Positions 19,034 through 28,117 of a stretch of 64,000 bases of DNA are shown one piece after another. Origin of the DNA: an uncultured Pelagibacteraceae bacterium (GTDB taxonomy: Bacteria; Pseudomonadota; Alphaproteobacteria; Pelagibacterales; Pelagibacteraceae); contig CACHJZ010000006.1 of NCBI GenBank assembly GCA_902580275.1, positions 17,375 to 81,374 of the forward strand, given 5' to 3'. The position numbers and the translations under genes are program-made. Position 1 is the first letter of the stretch. The number at the start of each line of letters is the position of its first letter. The notes beneath the pieces are model-generated. The model was not told the origin of the DNA and did no database searches. It worked only from the letters and a program-made list of their open reading frames with translations.

Positions 19034-19951
19034 TTTATCAAAACAATACATTAAAATACTTTTTTGTACATGAACACGATTATAAGCTTGTTGCCACACA
19101 TGAGATTTTTTTCCTAAAAATACTTTCTCTGAAACTTCTTTACCTCTTGGAAGACAATGCAAAAATATACTTTTAGGAGCCAAATTTAACAATTTATCAT
19201 CAATAAAAAATTTCTTAAAAGCCTTTGTTTTGCTTTTTACATTTACTTTATCATTTAATGAAATAACTTTATCTGAAAATATTACATCAGCATTTATTAC
19301 TGCTTTTTTTGGGTCGTCAAAAATATTTATAGTCTTTCTATTTTGATTTAACCAATCTAAAATAAATTTTTTTGGCTTGTAATTTTTAGGACATCCAATA
19401 TTTAGTTTAAATGAAAATTTTACAGATGCTGCAATCAAACTATTTAGAACATTATTAGAATCACCTATCCAGCAAATATTTAACTTCGATATTGGTTTTT
19501 TCTTTATTTCCTCGACTGTAAAAATATCTGAAAGGACCTGCGTTGGATGAGATGATGGACTTAAACCATTAATTAAAGGTATTTTAATATATTTTATAAA
19601 TTCACTTATTTTTTTGTCACTATCTGTTCTCAGCATAAAACCATCACCATATGTAGATAGAATTTTTGCTGTATCAGCTAAACTCTCTCCTCCTTTTCCA
19701 AGATGGAGTTCATTTGATCTAAGAGTGATTGTTCCGCCTCCTAATTGCCTAATTGCTAAATAAAAACTAAGTCTAGTTCTTAAGCTAGGCTTTTCAAACA
19801 TTTGTATTAAAATTTTTCCCTTCAATGGAGCTCCTTTGTCTACATCGAGTGTATTAAAATTTTTTCTCTTTGATTTTCGCCTCTTAGCATCGTTTAATAT
19901 TTTTTTGAGATCATCTGTTTTGATATCTTTTAAGTTAATAAAGTGCTTCAT
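19025..19951 (-). CDS. argF: Ornithine carbamoyltransferase
   Basis: Forms citrulline from ornithine and carbamoyl phosphate. The carbamoyl-phosphate loop reads FEKPSLRTRLSF (usual STRTR is SLRTR), the next motif is HPTQVLSD (HPCQ is usual in ornithine enzymes), and the ornithine-side motif is HCLPRGKEV (usual HCLPAHRGEE). Length of 308 aa is normal. The neighbouring argD, 2 nt upstream, supports an arginine role; SLRTR also occurs in acetyl- and succinyl-ornithine transferases as I recall, so substrate deserves a check. Confidence 0.87.
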   Translation of the reverse strand: MKHFINLKDIKTDDLKKILNDAKRRKSKRKNFNTLDVDKGAPLKGKILIQMFEKPSLRTRLSFYLAIRQLGGGTITLRSNELHLGKGGESLADTAKILSTYGDGFMLRTDSDKKISEFIKYIKIPLINGLSPSSHPTQVLSDIFTVEEIKKKPISKLNICWIGDSNNVLNSLIAASVKFSFKLNIGCPKNYKPKKFILDWLNQNRKTINIFDDPKKAVINADVIFSDKVISLNDKVNVKSKTKAFKKFFIDDKLLNLAPKSIFLHCLPRGKEVSEKVFLGKKSHVWQQAYNRVHVQKSILMYCFDKLR

Positions 19952-19953
19952 AA

Positions 19954-21120
19954 TTACTTATAATTTTTACAAACTTTTTTAATAATTTTGATTGAGATAT
20001 CAATCTCAGATTTTTTTACGTTCAATGGCGGCAATATTCGAACTACATTTTCTGCAGCTCTGATTGTTAAAAGTTTATTCTGCTCAAGTAGCTTTATGAA
20101 CTTATTTTGACTATTATGAAGTTGTAGACCAATTAATAGTCCAAGTCCTCGAACTTCTTTGATTATCTCAGGATATTCTTTTTTTATTTTATTTAATTCT
20201 TTTAAATAATAATTTGAAATATTTTTAACATTATCTAAAAAATTTTTGTTCATTATTTTATCTAATACAGCATTGCCAATTTTCATTGCTAAAGGATTCC
20301 CTCCAAATGTCGATCCATGTGTTCCTGGTGTCATCCCTGAGGCAACCTTTTTGGTCATCAGCACTGCTCCAATAGGAAATCCACCTCCAATACCTTTAGC
20401 TATAGGAACTATATCAGGCTTAATTCCAGAGTATTCAAAAGCAAAAAATTTTCCCGATCTGCCTACGCCACATTGAACTTCGTCACAAATAAGTAATATT
20501 TTTTTTTGATCACAGATTCTTCTTAGGCCTTTTAAACACCATTTTGGGATAACCTTAATTCCACCCTCTCCCAATACAGGCTCAATCATAATAGCAGCGG
20601 TTTTTTTTGTAATAGATTTTTTTAGGGATTGATGATCACCATATATAAAATGATCGAAACCTGGAACTTTTGGTCCGAAACCCTCTATCATTTTTTTTGA
20701 TCCACTTGCATGAATTGCAGCAAGTGTTCTTCCATGAAAGGAATTTTTTACACAAAGTATTCTATTTTTATATGGTTTTTTTTTTGAATAGAAATATTTT
20801 CTAGCAACTTTAATAGCAGCCTCGGTTGCTTCTGCTCCTGAATTTTGAAAGATGACTGAATCTGCAAAAGTTTTTTTGGTAAGTCTTTTTGCAAGCTTTT
20901 CTCCTTCAGGTATTTGAAAAGCATTCGAGACATGCCAAACTCTCTTTGACTGATAAGATAAAGCTTTATTTAAGTGAGAATTTGAGTGACCCAAAGAATT
21001 TACGGCTATCCCTTGTACAAAATCTAAATATCTTTTACCTTTTGATGAATATAAAAAACTTCCTTTTCCTCTTTTAAAAGATATTTTTCTACGATTATAA
21101 TTATTTGCCAAGTAAGACAT
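19954..21120 (-). CDS. argD: Acetylornithine / succinyldiaminopimelate aminotransferase
   Basis: PLP aminotransferase, class III, converting N-acetylglutamate semialdehyde to N-acetylornithine; this family often serves the succinyl-DAP step too, which fits dapD/dapE at 53 kb. Visible motifs are YLDFVQGIAVNSLGHSN, NSGAEATEAAIKVAR, NSFHGRTLAAIHASGS, CDEVQCGVGRSGKFFAFE and the PLP lysine in PIAKGIGGGFPIGA. Length 388 aa is typical. It precedes argF by 2 nt and follows an ABC-2 permease gene by 1 nt. Confidence 0.93.
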   Translation of the reverse strand: MSYLANNYNRRKISFKRGKGSFLYSSKGKRYLDFVQGIAVNSLGHSNSHLNKALSYQSKRVWHVSNAFQIPEGEKLAKRLTKKTFADSVIFQNSGAEATEAAIKVARKYFYSKKKPYKNRILCVKNSFHGRTLAAIHASGSKKMIEGFGPKVPGFDHFIYGDHQSLKKSITKKTAAIMIEPVLGEGGIKVIPKWCLKGLRRICDQKKILLICDEVQCGVGRSGKFFAFEYSGIKPDIVPIAKGIGGGFPIGAVLMTKKVASGMTPGTHGSTFGGNPLAMKIGNAVLDKIMNKNFLDNVKNISNYYLKELNKIKKEYPEIIKEVRGLGLLIGLQLHNSQNKFIKLLEQNKLLTIRAAENVVRILPPLNVKKSEIDISIKIIKKVCKNYK

Positions 21121-21121
21121 G

Positions 21122-21934
21122 TTAAGTTTTTATTTTATAGCCATTTTTATAAAGAATATATGCAATAAACCAACCAATTAAAGACAGTATAGGTAAATAA
21201 ATAATTCCAAAGGAAATATCTCCATCTGATGCTCCTAAGAATCCGTATCTAAAAATATTTATTATATGAAAGAATGGATTGAAGTAGCTTATCGTTTGAA
21301 AAATAGACGGTAATTTGTCTATTGTATAAAATACACCTGACAAAAAGGCTAGAGGCGTTATTATAAAATTTGTAATTGTTGCAGTATGATCAAATTTTGT
21401 TGCCCACAGTCCAGTTATAAAACCTAAACTCCCAATAAAGAATGATCCAAAAAATGCTGAAAAAAAAATATACACTAAATTGTTAATTTTTAAATCTACA
21501 ATTAAAAAGAAAACTACTGCTGATACTATTCCTATAACTATGCTTCTAGTAACTGCAGCCAAAATAATAGAAAATGATACCTCTAACGAAGAAAGGGGCG
21601 CATAAAGAATATCAACTATATTTCCCTGCATTTTTGATATCATCAAAGAACTAGTTGAATGTGAAAAACTCTGTAGCATCATTGATTGAATAATTAATCC
21701 AGGTGCCAAAAAAACTATAAAAGAATGACCTAATACGTCTCCTCTTTCATTTCCGAGCGCAAGACTTAAAACGGACAAAAAAAGCAAACTAGAGACAAGT
21801 GGCGAGAGAAGAGTTTGAGCCCAAACCACAAAAAATCTGCTGCATTCACGCGAGTAAAGTGAAAAAAATCCTACATAGTTAATAAATCCAAATTTATTAA
21901 CTTCTAAAGTATATTTTTTTTGTATTTCAACCAT
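21122..21934 (-). CDS. ABC-2 type transport permease
   Basis: Integral membrane protein (270 aa) with about six hydrophobic segments, of the ABC-2 permease family that exports polysaccharides, lipids or drugs. The segment with PLAFLSGVFYTIDKLP and the following FNPFFHIINIFRYGFLG is the usual C-terminal signature. No ATP-binding partner lies nearby, so substrate and partner are unknown; lptB at 26 kb belongs to LPS export. It is the first gene of the leftward argD-argF run (1-nt spacing). Confidence 0.85.
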   Translation of the reverse strand: MVEIQKKYTLEVNKFGFINYVGFFSLYSRECSRFFVVWAQTLLSPLVSSLLFLSVLSLALGNERGDVLGHSFIVFLAPGLIIQSMMLQSFSHSTSSLMISKMQGNIVDILYAPLSSLEVSFSIILAAVTRSIVIGIVSAVVFFLIVDLKINNLVYIFFSAFFGSFFIGSLGFITGLWATKFDHTATITNFIITPLAFLSGVFYTIDKLPSIFQTISYFNPFFHIINIFRYGFLGASDGDISFGIIYLPILSLIGWFIAYILYKNGYKIKT

Positions 21935-22056
21935 AGATTATTATTTTTATATCTTTTTTTTTTTTGTTGAAAAAACAAAATTAAATCTTGTTTTTCAGAT
22001 TTATATGTGTGTTTATATAGTATTAATATTATTTTAAAACACAATATGTAGTGTTT

Positions 22057-22563
22057 ATGTGGACTGAAGAAAAGGTAAGAATTTTAAAAGAATTGTGGGG
22101 TAAAGGAAAAACTGCGAGTCAAATAGCGGAAATTATTGGAGGGATAAGCCGAAATGCTGTGATAGGTAAAGCTCATAGGCTAAATCTTTCAGCAAAATTG
22201 AAGAGTAAAAGTTTTAAAGAAAATAATCCTAAACAAAATCTAAATTTTAGCAATCAAGAGAGTAAAGGTTTTAGTAAGAGAAGATTAACAAGATCTAAAT
22301 TTAGATCTTTGTTAATCGAAAAAGATTTTGAACCAGAAAGTCCTAAACAACTCGAAGAATTAGATGAAAATTCATGCAAATGGCCAATTGGTCATCCAAA
22401 TGAAAGTTCTTTTTATTTTTGCGGTAGAAAATCATTAAAAGATTTTTCTTATTGTAAACTGCATTTGCTATATGCTTTTCAACCAAAAGGCAAAAAAGAA
22501 GATTTGGTAGACAAAGATGACGAGGTACCAAAATTTATAGAAAAAAAGATAAAATCAGCCTAA
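22057..22563 (+). CDS. gcrA: GcrA-family cell-cycle regulator
   Basis: GcrA binds sigma-70 and methylated GANTC sites in Caulobacter. The ATG at 22057 gives MWTEEKVRILKELWGKGKTASQIA, the classic start; an in-frame GTG two codons upstream is less likely. The helix-turn-helix continues with IGGISRNAVIGKAHRL, and the C-terminal sigma-interacting region has CKWPIGHP and FCGRKSLKDFSYCKLHLLYAF. 168 aa. The 3' end overlaps convergent SHOCT gene by 4 nt. No adenine methylase gene (ccrM) is in the window. Confidence 0.93.
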   Translation: MWTEEKVRILKELWGKGKTASQIAEIIGGISRNAVIGKAHRLNLSAKLKSKSFKENNPKQNLNFSNQESKGFSKRRLTRSKFRSLLIEKDFEPESPKQLEELDENSCKWPIGHPNESSFYFCGRKSLKDFSYCKLHLLYAFQPKGKKEDLVDKDDEVPKFIEKKIKSA

Positions 22564-22796
22564 CTTTTCAAAATTTTATCCTTTGCAATTTGAAATTCTT
22601 TTTTTGTTATTGCTCCAGATCTATACAGTTTATCTAATTTTATTAAATCTTTACTAATGTTTTTTTTTATGTTTTTCGTTATTTTGTATGAATTATTTCT
22701 CTTTTTAGCTTCTATTCCTGTTCCTACCGCTTTAAAACCAATAAAAGTGACAAAAACTAATATACAAAATATCAATATATAAATTATTAATATCAT
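22560..22796 (-). CDS. Small membrane protein with SHOCT domain
   Basis: 78-aa protein with one N-terminal transmembrane helix (about 3-22), then a basic Lys/Asn linker and a C-terminal SHOCT motif, DLIKLDKLYRSGAITKKEFQIAKDKIL. SHOCT modules are short oligomerisation-type helices in many unrelated proteins; function here is unknown. It lies 3 nt downstream of the NDUFA9-like gene, suggesting one transcript. Confidence 0.8.
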   Translation of the reverse strand: MILIIYILIFCILVFVTFIGFKAVGTGIEAKKRNNSYKITKNIKKNISKDLIKLDKLYRSGAITKKEFQIAKDKILKS

Positions 22797-22799
22797 TTT

Positions 22800-23765
22800 T
22801 TAATTTTCTAATTTTTCAGAATTTGAAAATTGCCCTCCTTCTGTCCAATTAAATGCGTACTTCATGACTGTTTCTTCAAATCTTAACTTACTTGGAAATC
22901 CAATATCAAAATTAGTAATTCCTTTCTTTGTCTTGATGTTATCGTATTTTAATAAATTTATTTGATCCAAAGTAATTAAAGGCTCAGGCAAAATTTTCAT
23001 AGCTAATGCTGATAGCTTTGCGAGGAATAATGGCATTGGTAAAAGCAAACGGTTTTTTTTTATACATTTCATTAATATTTGTAAAATTTCTTTAAAGGTT
23101 AATATTTCAGGACCTATTGCCTCTATATTTTTTGAATATAATTCATTTGAAATAATATTTGAAATTAACTCAGCCAATTCTGAAGCATGAATGGGTGTGA
23201 ATTTTGTTTTTCCATTATAATATAAAGGGAATATAGGTAACACACTTAATAAACTCATAAACTTTGTTGTTAAGTTATCATCAACACTATAAACTAATGA
23301 AGGGCGAATAATTGTTGAATCAGGTAAATTTTCTCTGATAAACTTTTCACCATTTACTTTACTGACGGCGTATTTAGAATCATTTGCATTTTCTAGACCT
23401 AAAGCTGAAATATGAATTAGTTTAGTTTTTTTTAATTTACAAATTTCTGAAAGTTTTTTTGGGAAAATTGAATGTATATTTTTAAAAGTATTAACTTTGC
23501 CTTTCTCGTGCAAAATTCCAATAAGGTTAAGACAGACATCTGTATTTGAGATTAATTCTTTTAGTCTTTCTTCATCAAAAATATTTGTCTCGATTATATC
23601 CAGATAACCAATTGGAGCTTGGGTTTTTAATAGATATCCTTTTTTATGTAAATTTCTAGTTACAGCGGTTACTCTATAATTATTTTTAACAAATCTACGT
23701 ATACAATAACGTCCAATTTGACCACTAGCTCCAAAAATTAGTATTTTTTTTGTTATCATTATCAA
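22800..23765 (-). CDS. NAD(P)-binding, NDUFA9-like complex I accessory / epimerase-family protein
   Basis: Atypical short-chain dehydrogenase of the NDUFA9-like group. Residues 6-20 hold the nucleotide motif ILIFGASGQIGRY. Later landmarks are LIGILHEKG, KLIHISALGLENANDSKYAVSKVNGEKFI, where the Tyr/Lys pair sits as YAVSKVNGE, and IIRPSLVYS. 321 aa. In alphaproteobacteria such proteins are thought to associate with respiratory complex I, which is family knowledge and not shown here. Divergent from the RNase D-like gene across 42 nt. Confidence 0.82.
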   Translation of the reverse strand: MIMITKKILIFGASGQIGRYCIRRFVKNNYRVTAVTRNLHKKGYLLKTQAPIGYLDIIETNIFDEERLKELISNTDVCLNLIGILHEKGKVNTFKNIHSIFPKKLSEICKLKKTKLIHISALGLENANDSKYAVSKVNGEKFIRENLPDSTIIRPSLVYSVDDNLTTKFMSLLSVLPIFPLYYNGKTKFTPIHASELAELISNIISNELYSKNIEAIGPEILTFKEILQILMKCIKKNRLLLPMPLFLAKLSALAMKILPEPLITLDQINLLKYDNIKTKKGITNFDIGFPSKLRFEETVMKYAFNWTEGGQFSNSEKLEN

Positions 23766-23769
23766 AGAA

Positions 23770-23798
23770 TAGACAATATTGTTTTGTATTTATATATA
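23770..23798 (+). promoter_or_regulatory. Candidate promoter for the RNase D-like gene, near-leaderless
   Basis: TAGACA (23770-23775), a 17-nt spacer and TATATA (23793-23798) sit in the 42-nt divergent gap. The expected start point, about 7 nt beyond the -10, falls only a few bases before the ATG at 23808, so the mRNA would be leaderless or nearly so. AT-richness makes this tentative. Confidence 0.3.
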
Positions 23799-23807
23799 TT
23801 ATTATAA

Positions 23808-24422
23808 ATGAATAACATTAAAGTTTTTGAAAACGACCTACCAGATATTGATTTATCAAGTGAAAAAGCAATAAGTTTGGATTGTGAGGCATTAGGTCTT
23901 GTTTTGGGAAGAGATCCACTCACTCTAGTTCAATTAGGACTTCAGTCTAAACAATTTTTTATAATAAAATTGAACAGAGAAAACTATTATGCTCCAAATT
24001 TAGTAAAAACTTTAAAAAATGCAAGTTCGCAATTTATTATGCATTATGCTAGACAAGATTTACTTTGGTTAAAATATCATTTAAACGTAAATCCCAAAAA
24101 TATATTCTGTACAAAAGTTGCCTCAAAGATAGCTAGAACTGCAAGTTCATCTCACGGGTATAAAGATCTTGTTAAAGAAATTTGTGGTAAAGACATCTCT
24201 AAAAAAGAGCAACAAAGTGATTGGGGTAACCCTAATTTATCTGAGAAACAAATTAATTATGCCGCACAGGACACTGAACATTTATTTGAAATTAGAAAAA
24301 AGCTTTTTGAAATGCTAGTGAGAGAAAACAGAAAAGATTTATTTGAAAAGTGCATGAAAGTTATCCCAATTTTGGTAGATATGGAAGTATCAGGATTTAA
24401 ATTAAATGTTTTTGAACATTAA
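23808..24422 (+). CDS. RNase D-like 3'-5' exonuclease
   Basis: Single-domain DEDDy exonuclease (204 aa), likely acting on tRNA or other RNA ends. Catalytic motifs are visible: D-x-E in ISLDCEALGL, the second Asp in MHYARQDLLWL, and Y-x3-D in INYAAQDTEHL, preceded by SDWGNPNLS. It lacks the HRDC domains of full-length RNase D, which is usual for the short alphaproteobacterial form next to kdsD/lptC. 8 nt upstream of kdsD, likely cotranscribed. Confidence 0.88.
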   Translation: MNNIKVFENDLPDIDLSSEKAISLDCEALGLVLGRDPLTLVQLGLQSKQFFIIKLNRENYYAPNLVKTLKNASSQFIMHYARQDLLWLKYHLNVNPKNIFCTKVASKIARTASSSHGYKDLVKEICGKDISKKEQQSDWGNPNLSEKQINYAAQDTEHLFEIRKKLFEMLVRENRKDLFEKCMKVIPILVDMEVSGFKLNVFEH

Positions 24423-24430
24423 AATTCTTT

Positions 24431-25402
24431 ATGAAAATTAATACTTATAAAAAAATAGCCCACCAGGTTATTGATTTAGAAATACAAGCTTTAAAAAAAT
24501 TAAGAAAATCTATAAATAGATCATTTGATCAAGCAGTAAATGCGATAGTGAAATGTCAATCAAAAATCATTTTTTGTGGAGTTGGAAAAAGTTATTTAAT
24601 AGCGTCAAAAATTGCAGCTACACTTTCTTCGGTTGGTTGTCCATCATTTTCAATTTCAGCAAATGATTGTTCGCATGGTAATCTTGGAAGCATTTCGAAA
24701 AAAGACCTACTTATTTTAATAAGCAATTCTGGAGAGACTCAAGAACTTAAACCAGTTATAAAATATGCAAATAGAAACAGAATTACTTTAATCGGAATTG
24801 TGTCGAAAAAAAATTCGCTGCTTTATAGAGCATCAGATATCAAATTGAATATACCTGAAGTAAAAGAAGCTGGATTAGGGATAGTTCCAACAAGTAGCAC
24901 AAGTGAACAGTTGGCAATCGGTGATTGTCTTGCTGTAGCAGCGTTAAATAAAAAAAGATTCAAAAAACATAATTTTAAAGAGTTTCATCCTAGTGGGAGC
25001 TTAGGCACCAAGCTTAAAACAGTTGAAGACTTGATGTTATCAGGATCAAAAATACCTTTTATAAATGAAAATTCAAATATGAAAAAAGCTCTTAAACTTA
25101 TAACTGAAAAAAAACTTGGTTTCTTGATCGCTATAGATAAAAAAAAATATACAACAGGCATTATAACAGATGGCCAAATCAGAAGAGAATCTGAAAAAAA
25201 TAACTCTTTAGTTCAACTTCAAGTAAAAAAATTAATGACAAAAAATCCAATCAGCGTAGATAAAGATATGTTAGCCGCAAAAAGTCTTGGGATAATGTCT
25301 GAAAAGAAAATAACAAGTTTATGTGTACATAAAAAGAATAGACCTAAAAAAACAATTGGTGTTCTACATATACACAATATATTAGACGAAAATATATCTT
25401 AA
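24431..25402 (+). CDS. kdsD: Arabinose-5-phosphate isomerase (KpsF/KdsD)
   Basis: Interconverts ribulose-5-phosphate and arabinose-5-phosphate, the first Kdo precursor. An SIS sugar-isomerase domain (about 30-170) shows FCGVGKSYLIASKIAATLSS, SISANDCSHGNLG, ISNSGETQEL and VPTSSTSEQLAIGD. Two CBS domains follow (about 195-323). 323 aa is normal. The last nucleotide is shared with the lptC start (TAATG), so the genes are translationally coupled. Confidence 0.94.
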   Translation: MKINTYKKIAHQVIDLEIQALKKLRKSINRSFDQAVNAIVKCQSKIIFCGVGKSYLIASKIAATLSSVGCPSFSISANDCSHGNLGSISKKDLLILISNSGETQELKPVIKYANRNRITLIGIVSKKNSLLYRASDIKLNIPEVKEAGLGIVPTSSTSEQLAIGDCLAVAALNKKRFKKHNFKEFHPSGSLGTKLKTVEDLMLSGSKIPFINENSNMKKALKLITEKKLGFLIAIDKKKYTTGIITDGQIRRESEKNNSLVQLQVKKLMTKNPISVDKDMLAAKSLGIMSEKKITSLCVHKKNRPKKTIGVLHIHNILDENIS

Positions 25403-26004
25403 TGAATAAATCTTTAGTCATTCAAGCAGGGCTTATAACACTAATATTAATAATTGGATATTTCACCTACTCATATTTGAACACAAGTAGCATTGAAGAT
25501 TTGACAATAGAATCACAAACAAACCAAATACAATCATCATATGAGAATAATGCATTAACTAAAGATCAATCAAATACAATTTTAGACTTGTCTTACAGAT
25601 CAAGCGACGAGAAAGGTAATATATATGAAATTGACTCAATTTCAGGAACTATTGACTCAAGAAATAAAAATGTTCTTTTTTTAAAAACTGTAACAGCAAA
25701 AATCTCGATCTTTAATTATGGCACTTTTTTAATTAAATCTAATAATGCAAGATATGATAAATTAACATTAGATACCCATTTTTTTGGGGCAGTAAATTTA
25801 CTTTATTTAGATCACATGATTAAAAGTGAGGATCTTTTTTTAAAATACATTGATAAGGAGATAAAAATAACAAATAATGTAATTTATAACAGTAATAATA
25901 GTTTGTTGAGAGCGGATGAGATACAATTAGATTTAATTGGTAAAAAATCTAAAATTTTTATGAAAGAAAAAAATAAAAAAGTAAAAATAACATTAAAAAA
26001 TTAA
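25402..26004 (+). CDS. lptC: LPS export protein LptC-like
   Basis: Inner-membrane bitopic component of the LPS transport bridge. Residues 8-27 form one transmembrane helix; the periplasmic part has the LptC-type beta-strand repeats (for example GNIYEIDSISGTIDS and NARYDKLTLDTHFFGAVNL). 200 aa. It is read from a shared A with kdsD and is followed with no gap by lptB. In most alphaproteobacteria an lptA gene sits between lptC and lptB; here none does. Confidence 0.82.
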   Translation: MNKSLVIQAGLITLILIIGYFTYSYLNTSSIEDLTIESQTNQIQSSYENNALTKDQSNTILDLSYRSSDEKGNIYEIDSISGTIDSRNKNVLFLKTVTAKISIFNYGTFLIKSNNARYDKLTLDTHFFGAVNLLYLDHMIKSEDLFLKYIDKEIKITNNVIYNSNNSLLRADEIQLDLIGKKSKIFMKEKNKKVKITLKN

Positions 26005-26781
26005 ATGGCTATAATTAAAAAATTCCGAATTAAATCTTTCAAAAACATTGAACCACTTTTGGAAGTTAAAAATATCTCTATTTCTTTTGAGACAAGAAAA
26101 ATTTTAGACAATATATCCTTTAGAATAAATCCAGGAGAAATATTAGGTTTATTGGGACCTAATGGAGCTGGAAAGTCAACAATTTTTAATCTTATTACTG
26201 GATTATTAAAACCCGACTATGGTCGTATATTTTTTGGAAATAAAGACGCTACGAATTATCCAATTTATACAAGAACGAGAGAATTTAAAATTGGATATGT
26301 TCCGCAATATGGTGGTTTTTTTGGAGATCTTACAACCTATCAAAATTTGAAAGCTGTTGCAGAAATATTAATTAAAGATCAAAGAGATCAAAATTCAAGA
26401 ATAGAATATCTTATATCTAAATTTGAGTTAGATTACTTAAGAAATATTAAGGCATCAGTTTTATCAGGAGGGCAAAAAAAAAAATTAGTTATAGCACTAT
26501 CTCTACTCGGTGATCCAAAAATTCTATTACTTGATGAATGTTTTGCAGCGTTAGATGTTTTAACAATTCAAATGTTGCAAAAAATAATAGTGAATTTACA
26601 AACTGAAGAAAGAATTGGAATAATCATATGTGACCATCAAGCAAGAGACTTATTATCTTGTGTGGATGTTGCAATGATTTTATCAAATTGTAAAATAATT
26701 GCGCAAGGAACTCCTAAAGAGCTTATAAATAATCCAGTCGCTCAAAATGCTTATTTTGGTAAATCTTTTAAAATAAATTAA
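26005..26781 (+). CDS. lptB: LPS export ABC transporter ATPase LptB
   Basis: Powers LPS extraction with LptFG/LptC. The 258-aa ATPase has Walker A LLGPNGAGKSTIF (51-59 core), Q-loop VPQYGGFF, signature LSGGQKKKL, and Walker B LLLDECFAALD; the usual DEPFAGVDP is altered to DECFAALDV. The H-loop reads ICDHQARDLL. About 18 extra residues precede the normal start region LLEVKNIS. Context with kdsD and lptC fixes the role; sequence alone would say LptB-like ABC ATPase. Confidence 0.9.
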   Translation: MAIIKKFRIKSFKNIEPLLEVKNISISFETRKILDNISFRINPGEILGLLGPNGAGKSTIFNLITGLLKPDYGRIFFGNKDATNYPIYTRTREFKIGYVPQYGGFFGDLTTYQNLKAVAEILIKDQRDQNSRIEYLISKFELDYLRNIKASVLSGGQKKKLVIALSLLGDPKILLLDECFAALDVLTIQMLQKIIVNLQTEERIGIIICDHQARDLLSCVDVAMILSNCKIIAQGTPKELINNPVAQNAYFGKSFKIN

Positions 26782-26785
26782 ATTT

Positions 26786-28117
26786 ATGAGTTCAAAATTT
26801 TTGTTAGTAAAAGAAAAAGTAAAAAAATTTAATAAATTTTTAGAAGTTGATGGTGATAAAAGTATTTCAATAAGATGGTTATTGCTTGCATCTCAGTCAA
26901 TAGGAATTTCAAAAGCTAAAAATTTATTAAGATCAGATGATGTATTAAGTGCGATTAAATGTTTAAAAAAATTAGGTATTAAAATTACACTTTCAAATAA
27001 CCAATGCGTAATACTTGGAAGAGGCATCAATGGTTTTAAGTATAAAAAAAACATTGTTTTAAATGCTGGAAATTCAGGAACAGTAGGAAGATTAATATTA
27101 TCTCTTTTAATAAAGTCACCTTATAAAATAAAAGTAATTGGTGATAAAAGTTTATCTAGAAGAGATTTTTCAAGAGTTATAAATCCATTAAACGAGATAG
27201 GTGTAAAATTTTACCCAAGGGGTAAAAAAAAACTTCCAATTTCAATATTGGGTTCTAACTATTTAAGACCAATCAGTTATTTCGAAAAAAAAGGATCTGC
27301 TCAATGTAAAACTTGCGTTATGTTTGCGTCTTTAAATACCCCAGGTGAAATGAGGATATTTGCAAAAAAGTCGAGGAATCATTCTGAATTAATGTTTAAT
27401 TATCTAAATATTCCCATAAAGATTAGTAGTGGAAGAGATATAGACATTATAAAAACCTCTAGTCCATATAAATTAAATAAATTTAACATAAATATTCCTG
27501 GAGACATAAGTTCTGGAGCTTTTTTTATAGCCTTAACTCTTTTATCAAAAAATTCTCAACTAACATTAAAGAACATCAATTTAAATCCTACACGACTAGG
27601 AATTTTAAAAATCTTAAAAAAAATGGGTGCAGATATTAAAACAAGTAATATCAAAATTAATAATGGTGAAAGATGTGGAGATATCTTTGTTAAAAGTACT
27701 AACAAACTTAAATCAATAAATTGTCCTGCTTCATTAAATAGTAGTGCAATAGATGAGTTTTTAATAATTTTTCTAATAGCTGCGAAATCTAAAGGAATTT
27801 CATATTTTAAAGATCTTTCTGAATTAAATAAAAAAGAAAGCCCAAGATTAAAACTTGGATCAAAAATATTAAATATGATTGGAATTAAAACTAAACTTAC
27901 AAATAGCTCAATTAAAATTTATGGAAATCCAAATATTAATTTAAATAAGGAATATGAAATCAAAAATTATTTAAAAGATCATAGGATAATGGCAATGTGC
28001 ACAATAGCTGCTTTAACATTTGGAGGGAATTGGAAAATATATGATCCTGAGTCAATTAAAACTTCTTTTCCGTCATTTCTTAAAATCCTAAGGAATAAAT
28101 TTGGAGTTAAAATTTAA
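26786..28117 (+). CDS. aroA: 3-phosphoshikimate 1-carboxyvinyltransferase (EPSP synthase)
   Basis: Sixth step of the shikimate pathway. Substrate-contacting residues of the family are present: GDKSISIRW (Lys, Ser, Arg), GNSGTVGRL, GDKSLSRRDFSR, SAQ, the IDE aspartate, KESPR and DHR. Several otherwise conserved neighbours are changed: KSISHR reads KSISIR, RPM reads RDF, and KESDR reads KESPR. 443 aa. The last nucleotide is shared with the cmk start. This aroA-cmk-rpsA-ihfB order is common in proteobacteria. Confidence 0.92.
   Translation: MSSKFLLVKEKVKKFNKFLEVDGDKSISIRWLLLASQSIGISKAKNLLRSDDVLSAIKCLKKLGIKITLSNNQCVILGRGINGFKYKKNIVLNAGNSGTVGRLILSLLIKSPYKIKVIGDKSLSRRDFSRVINPLNEIGVKFYPRGKKKLPISILGSNYLRPISYFEKKGSAQCKTCVMFASLNTPGEMRIFAKKSRNHSELMFNYLNIPIKISSGRDIDIIKTSSPYKLNKFNINIPGDISSGAFFIALTLLSKNSQLTLKNINLNPTRLGILKILKKMGADIKTSNIKINNGERCGDIFVKSTNKLKSINCPASLNSSAIDEFLIIFLIAAKSKGISYFKDLSELNKKESPRLKLGSKILNMIGIKTKLTNSSIKIYGNPNINLNKEYEIKNYLKDHRIMAMCTIAALTFGGNWKIYDPESIKTSFPSFLKILRNKFGVKI

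Noticed and set aside
26005-26058. LptA fused to the N-terminus of LptB
   Set aside because: Only about 18 extra residues precede the ATPase, far too few for an LptA domain.
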